From NCBI GenBank assembly GCA_020310875.1, contig CM035427.1:88564230-88628229 (forward strand): DNA of 64,000 nt, read 5' to 3'. A program made the translations under genes and the position numbers. The notes below the pieces were generated by a model. The model did no database searches, had not been told where the DNA came from, and worked only from the letters and a program-made list of their open reading frames with translations. This stretch comes from Ceratopteris richardii (taxonomy: Eukaryota; Streptophyta; Polypodiopsida; Polypodiales; Pteridaceae). Of the stretch, positions 56,932-64,000 are shown one piece after another (within the stretch, counting starts at the first letter, position 1; every line of letters starts with the position of its first letter).

Positions 56932-57723
56932 GAGGGAAAAGAGTTGTAGTAGATAATTTTAGAAGAAGGACTAGACAATCAAAGACATACTAGCATGATG
57001 CAGACAATTGGTATTTGTATGGAAGAAGAATTGTTGGACAACCCAAAAGCACATATATTTGAAGAAGCAAATTTATATGAAGATGAAAACATGTTGGCTT
57101 GGCTCCATGCAGAAGATGCATCTTCCTGCTATGGAATTTTTCCAAACTCAAGTGGAGAAGAAGCATATGAAGAGAAATAGGACATCATTCAGGTTACTGA
57201 CTTGAGTGAGTTAGTCTCAGTCAAAGGCCATAGCAGAGAGAAGAAAAGGAGAACCCTTAAGTGTAGCAGTGATGGAGACACTTCAAATCATATTTCAATG
57301 GCCACCTTTTTATGGATACTGGTATGGATATCATCTGTTATGTCATTTTTTATGATAGTAAGTGCAGGGCTTTACAAGGATGTGGAAGGAGTACCTGCAA
57401 GTCTTTGGAAACAGAGGGTTCCATTGGATGAAGAAACTAGAATGGTTAATATAGACTTTTGCAGATTAAGTCATAATGTAGCTGAAACAAAGATACAACA
57501 GATGCAGTATGGAGGAGATAATATTCTAATGAAGGATTTAGGGTACCCCTATCAAAAGGTTAGTACGCCCAAAAAGAAGACAAAACAAATGAAGTGCAGT
57601 ACAATTGGAGAGCATGGAGGATTTTCTCGGAGTCAACATATAAAGGCTCAAGGCTTGTCATCAATAAAACTGAAGGTTTATGAATCACCTGGAACCTACA
57701 AAAATTGTCTAGGTTGTACATAG
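56932..57723 (+). pseudogene. Element J tail after protease, unrecognised
   Basis: Same frame continues with stops (56950s, 57178-57180) to 57723. An acidic segment (EEELLDNPKAHIFEEANLYE) is followed by a polar region and LYKDVEGVPASLWKQRVPLDE, but no RT motif appears. A hydrophobic stretch near 57295-57365 may be a frame artefact: in the next frame it reads FMDTGMDIICYV. Product unknown. Confidence 0.5.
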
Positions 57724-58153
57724 CCTTCTCATGTCATTTTTGCTTACGTTTTAGTAGTCTTTATCCTTTTTCAGCTTGTTCTTTGCGTTTTTAGCAATTC
57801 TAGCAACCCTTTCATAGTCCTTGGCATAACTACAAATTTTGGGAGTTTTTCAGGTATTGTTTTGTATTTTTTAGCATTTTTTATCTTTTTTAAATGTCAT
57901 TTTCTTTCCAAATTGGAGGAATAAAGGAAGCTCTCTATGGTTTTGAGTGAGGAATTTGGCTTAAACTTGTAGAGAATTTTATGAGAAATTTTTCATAATT
58001 TGTTTGGATTTTTTTGCTATTTTTTGGATTTTTTCTCCATTTTTCTCTAATTTTGGATACTTTAAAAAAAATTAAAATAAAAAAAAGGCCCCCTAGGGAT
58101 TTTTTTTGAAAAAAAAAGGGGCCATTAGGGATTTTTTCAAAAGAAAAAAAAAA

Positions 58154-58155
<2 letters not shown>
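57724..58155 (+). other. T-rich noncoding region of J
   Basis: Runs of TTTT and poly-A words with no ORF; leads into the (CT)n tract. Confidence 0.5.
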
Positions 58156-59369
<1,214 letters not shown>

Positions 59370-60421
59370 TGTTGAGCCCATAAAAAGTCATATTGGTCAA
59401 ATTGAAATGTAGTCAAAGTCAACCACAGTCAAAGTCAAGAGGCAAAGTCAAACCAATCAAAGTCAACAAGGTCAAGGTCAAAGTCAACAAGGGCAAAGTC
59501 AAAGTGTTTGAAGTGTAGATGTCAAGATGCATAGGTAGTGCACAAGTAATTGTCTACAAAGGGTGAATTGGAGAAAGTGGTTGCAGGTTGCAGAGGTATT
59601 TCTCTAATTTTCCTAAGGTTCAAAGTGTTTTTAAAGTGTTTTGGAAGGTTCACGTGAACCCTCTCTTAGGTGCACAAGTGAAGACTTAAAAGGAAAATGT
59701 GAAGGTATGTGAAGCGGCAGCGTACACAGAAGTGAAAGTATGGCACGCCAATTAAAATTTTTGTTTTAGTCTAAAGTCACTACAGGACAAAATAGGGATT
59801 CGTTGGTTGCCCACTTGTGGAGATAATCTTGAGACATCAAAGTGAGCATCAAGATACTCTTGTAGTTAGGAGCCTACGTGAATCGACACTCAAATCAAGG
59901 CAAGGACTATTCTTGGACAAGCAAGTGTAAGCAAGACTAAGCAAGGTGAGCATAGTCTAAGGGAGGCAAGAGAGAGAAGTCCAAGAGACACACAGTGTGC
60001 GACGTAGAGAAGTGAAGTGCAAGGTGTGCATGAAGAGTGACTAAGAACTGTGCAGAGATGTGTTAAGCTATTCCCCCCAAGGATCCCAAGGTCTCACTGT
60101 AGTGTGCGCTTGCCGATAGAAGGTGTCCGTCCCTCCTCCTTATTGGAAGCTTGGTGCAAGATGTGCATAAGTGCAAGCTTGGAGAAGGTGGAGGTTTTGT
60201 GCAGAGGAGGCTAGCAACAACAAGACCTTGGATATTTGGTATTTTGTAATTGAGCACTCTGTGGGATTTTGCACAGAAGCATTGGATTATATTGTGCATC
60301 ACCATTGTATTTGTCTTATTATAATCAATCGATAGAGGCTTCCATTGTGTATCTTTCTTCTTGTCTTTCCCTTTTCTCCTACAAACACTCAAGTCCCTTC
60401 TTGTCCAAGAATCCCCCAACA
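59370..60421 (+). repeat. 3' LTR of element J
   Basis: 1052 bp with TGTTG...CAACA ends (TGTTGAGCCC to CCCCCAACA). Aligns with the 5' LTR fragment throughout. Confidence 0.9.
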
Positions 60422-60476
60422 AAATTCTGTTGGGGGATTATTGGACAAAATTTTGAGTCCCACGGGGTGTGCCAAA
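60422..60476 (-). other. Spacer of the LTR palindrome with a primer-site-like sequence
   Basis: 55 bases. TGTTGGGGGATTATTGGAC (60428-60446) is the reverse complement, with one mismatch, of the LTR end just before it, forming a 19-bp hairpin stem with a six-base loop. TTTGGCACACCCCGTGGGAC on the - strand (60457-60476) touches the inverted LTR and resembles a gypsy-type primer site. Confidence 0.65.
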
Positions 60477-61527
60477 TGTTTTTGGGGGATTCTTGGACAA
60501 GAAGGGATTTGAGTGTTTGTAGGAGAAAAGGGAAAGACAAGAAGAAAGATACACACTGGAAGCCTCTGTCGATTGATTATAATAAGATAAATACAATGGT
60601 GATGCACAATACAATCCAATGCTTCTGTGCAAAATCCCACAGAGTGCTCAATTACAGAATAGCAAATACCCAAGGTCTTGTTGCTGTCGGACTCCTCTGC
60701 ACGAGACCTCCACCTTCTCCAAGCCTGCACTTGTGCACACCTTGCACCAAGCTTCCAATAAGGGGGAGGGATGGACACCTTCTGTCAGCATGCGCAAACT
60801 GCAATGAGACCTTGGGATCCTTGGGGGGAATAGCTTAACACTTCTCTGCACACTTCTTAGTCACTCTTCATGCACACCTTGCATTTCACTTCTCTACATC
60901 GCACACTGTGTGTCTCTTGCACTTCTCTCTCTTGCCTCCCTTAGACTATGCTCACCTTGCTTAATCTTGATTACACTTGCTTGTCCAAGAATAGTCATTG
61001 CCTTGATTTGAGTGTCGATTCACATATGCTCCTAACTACAAGAGTATCTTGGTGATCACTTTGATGTCCCAAGATTATCTCCACAAGTGGGCAGCCAACG
61101 AATCCCTGTTTTGTCTTGTAGTGACTTTAGACTAAAACAAAAATTTTAATTGGGGGGGGGCATACTTTCACTTCTGTGTACGCTGCCGCTTCACATACCT
61201 TCACATTTTCTTATTAAGTCTTCACTTGTGCACCTAAGTTCACGTGAACCTTCCAAAACACTTTAAAAACACTTTGAACCTTAGGGAAATTAGAGAAATA
61301 CCTCTGCAACCTGCAACCACTTTCTCCAATTCACCCTTTGTGGACAATTACTTGTGCACTACCTGTGCACCTTGACATCTGCACTTCAAAGACTTTGACT
61401 TTGCCCCTATTGACTTTGACCTTGACCTTGTTGACTTTGACTATTTTGACTTTGCCTCTTGACTTTGATTGTGGTTGACTTTGACTACATTTGACTTTGA
61501 CCAATATGACTTTTTATGGGCTCAACA
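60477..61527 (-). repeat. Inverted copy of the J LTR
   Basis: 1051 bp, reverse complement of the J LTR (ends TGGGCTCAACA). Together with 59370-60421 it makes an imperfect palindrome. No polypurine tract lies beyond it; the following TAGTG matches four of five bases with TAGTT before the 5' LTR of J. Confidence 0.9.
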
Positions 61528-61922
61528 TAGTGCAATTAGAACAATGTTTCACCCAATTGTGAACATCTAATTCAATTGTAAGCGAATATACACCTAAGTA
61601 TCACAAATTTTGAAAGGTTTTTTCCTTAAGAGTAATGATGTTCTAGTGCTCCTATGTATGCCTGTTGTAACAAATTTTGTGCTCTTCCTCATCTACACAA
61701 CAAGATAAGATTCCTTGACTATTCCATTTGTAAATATTTCTTGCTAGTATCTGATACTTCTATGAATTTATTAGGACTCCATTATTTCTTACATACTTGT
61801 TAAGAGGTCAAAAATTGAGAATATGCACAAGAGTTTTAGCCCATTTAGTAACTAAAAATGAGTTTCACCTTTCCTAATAACTATTTCAAAATCATATTCC
61901 ATTAGCAAGAGAAATCATCTTA
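61528..61922. other. Unassigned DNA
   Basis: AT-rich, no ORF or repeat that I recognise. Confidence 0.4.
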
Positions 61923-62160
61923 CTAATCATCTTGTATTGCAGGGTTTGTTGAACAAATATAATAAGTCTTGATGATCAGTGAAGAACTTGAATTCATTGG
62001 CAGATCATGTTGAAACTTCTTTACCACATAAATCATACCTAAATCTTCACGCTCAATTGTCACATAATTTTCTTCTGTTGTGTCTAACCTTGAGTGCCAA
62101 CACTCCCCCCTCTCGAGTCTATCATCCCTAACATACCCTTGTTGGAGTGGGTGTCCCATG
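61923..62160 (-). pseudogene. pol: Ty3/gypsy RNase H fragment
   Basis: On the - strand TTEENYVTIEREDLGMIYVV and VKKFQHDLP match the central RNase H helix of element A (TTEREGLGMVYAVKKFRHYL). After a frameshift a decayed DH..LYYLxNPAIQD segment follows. Only about 80 residues; surrounding sequence up to 62340 may be more of the same relic. Confidence 0.7.
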
Positions 62161-63621
<1,461 letters not shown>

Positions 63622-63790
63622 AGCCATGAATGAGAAATATGGTGAAAATAGAGAATATACAGTCAAAAACAAAAAAAAAATTGTGACGATGAAGATGGGA
63701 GAAGATGAGATGATGGTGGAGAAAAAAAACAAAAAATGACTATTTTTTACCTTTCAATGTCGCAAGTCTATGATCTTATCATCACAATGC

Positions 63791-63809
63791 TCCCTAGCAA
63801 AGGTGCCAA
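63791..63809 (-). other. Gypsy-type primer-site-like sequence
   Basis: TTGGCACCTTTGCTAGGGA on the - strand resembles the TTGGCGCCGTTGCCGGGGA type common in plant Ty3 elements. It is followed, 7 bases further right, by TGTAGCCC (63817), a possible LTR edge. The region 63618-63790 would then be the leader of that - strand element. Confidence 0.5.
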
Positions 63810-63816
63810 AATTTCG

Positions 63817-64000
63817 TGTAGCCCAAGCGGAAGCACCACCTCATTTACTTGTCAATCTACAAAAATGTGAGGAGGATATGAAGATCATGAGTAATTATGG
63901 CAAGAAAATGTGAGTGGCAAGCACACACATGCACACAAGGAAAGATAACAAAGATAGGAACAATGGAATGTTTGATTTTCAATAACTCGGTTACACTCTT
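63817..64000 (-). repeat. Possible 5' LTR edge of a - strand element, cut by the window
   Basis: Starts with TG next to the primer-site-like sequence and runs off the end. No second copy is available for proof. Confidence 0.35.

Noticed and set aside
57202..57723. Membrane-protein or env-like call for J from one hydrophobic stretch
   Set aside because: A neighbouring frame gives a better protein-like reading there, so the hydrophobic run is probably a frameshift product.

Overview
The window reads as nuclear DNA of a land plant with a large, retrotransposon-packed genome. Evidence: plant-type Ty3/gypsy and Ty1/copia polyproteins, initiator-Met-tRNA primer sites, a CACTA-type transposase remnant with a DUF4218-like block, and plant telomere-like (TTTAGGG-type) modules. 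A fern, lycophyte or gymnosperm would fit, but the sequence does not prove which. I found no host gene, no true tRNA or rRNA gene and no CRISPR. Almost everything is transposable element, much of it nested. I labelled elements A-K, X and G for reference.

Layout. 1-597: a TATCG-motif minisatellite. 598-13649: element A (Ty3/gypsy, + strand, 5' end missing) with gag zinc knuckles, protease PR1, RT, RNase H, two integrase zinc-binding modules, integrase core, a second protease-like domain (PR2) and a long accessory coiled-coil ORF, ending in an 885-bp LTR. 13650-18006: the 3' third of a sister element B with its LTR. 18248-26010: copia elements C and D (- strand) sharing one broken LTR. 26040-28343: X, a third, older copy of the accessory ORF, with a putative LTR. 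28990-35691: element F, a 6.7-kb LTR element with a perfect target-site duplication, LTRs I read as identical, and no protein-coding capacity, but with tRNA-like (RNA polymerase III box A/box B) segments in its LTRs and as a four-unit tandem array inside. F sits inside G (35692-36190), a - strand relic that again carries the PR2 domain. 36200-43440: an AT-rich satellite with telomere-like modules, interrupted by copia element E (37994-42884). 43455-44960: CACTA remnant. 45500-47250: copia fragment I. 47606-60421: gag-protease-only Ty3-type element J, interrupted by copia element K (49014-55519), whose polyprotein is intact. J's 3' LTR faces an inverted LTR copy (60477-61527), making a palindrome with arms of about 1.05 kb. 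61528-64000: relic fragments, a pure (CT)n tract, and the edge of another - strand LTR element.

How the parts relate. Only K looks able to make a full set of retrotransposition proteins. F moved recently but must borrow its proteins from another element. A, B, X and G belong to one Ty3-related family defined by PR2 after integrase and by the coiled-coil accessory protein. A also has a TATA-like box and a splice-acceptor-like site just before the accessory ORF. These two features (the PR2/accessory family, and the LTR element with tRNA-like promoters) are the best candidates here for something poorly described. All family and domain calls come from reading motifs by eye; no database search was run. 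The three-letter start codons GTG/TTG/CTG were not accepted as plant starts.
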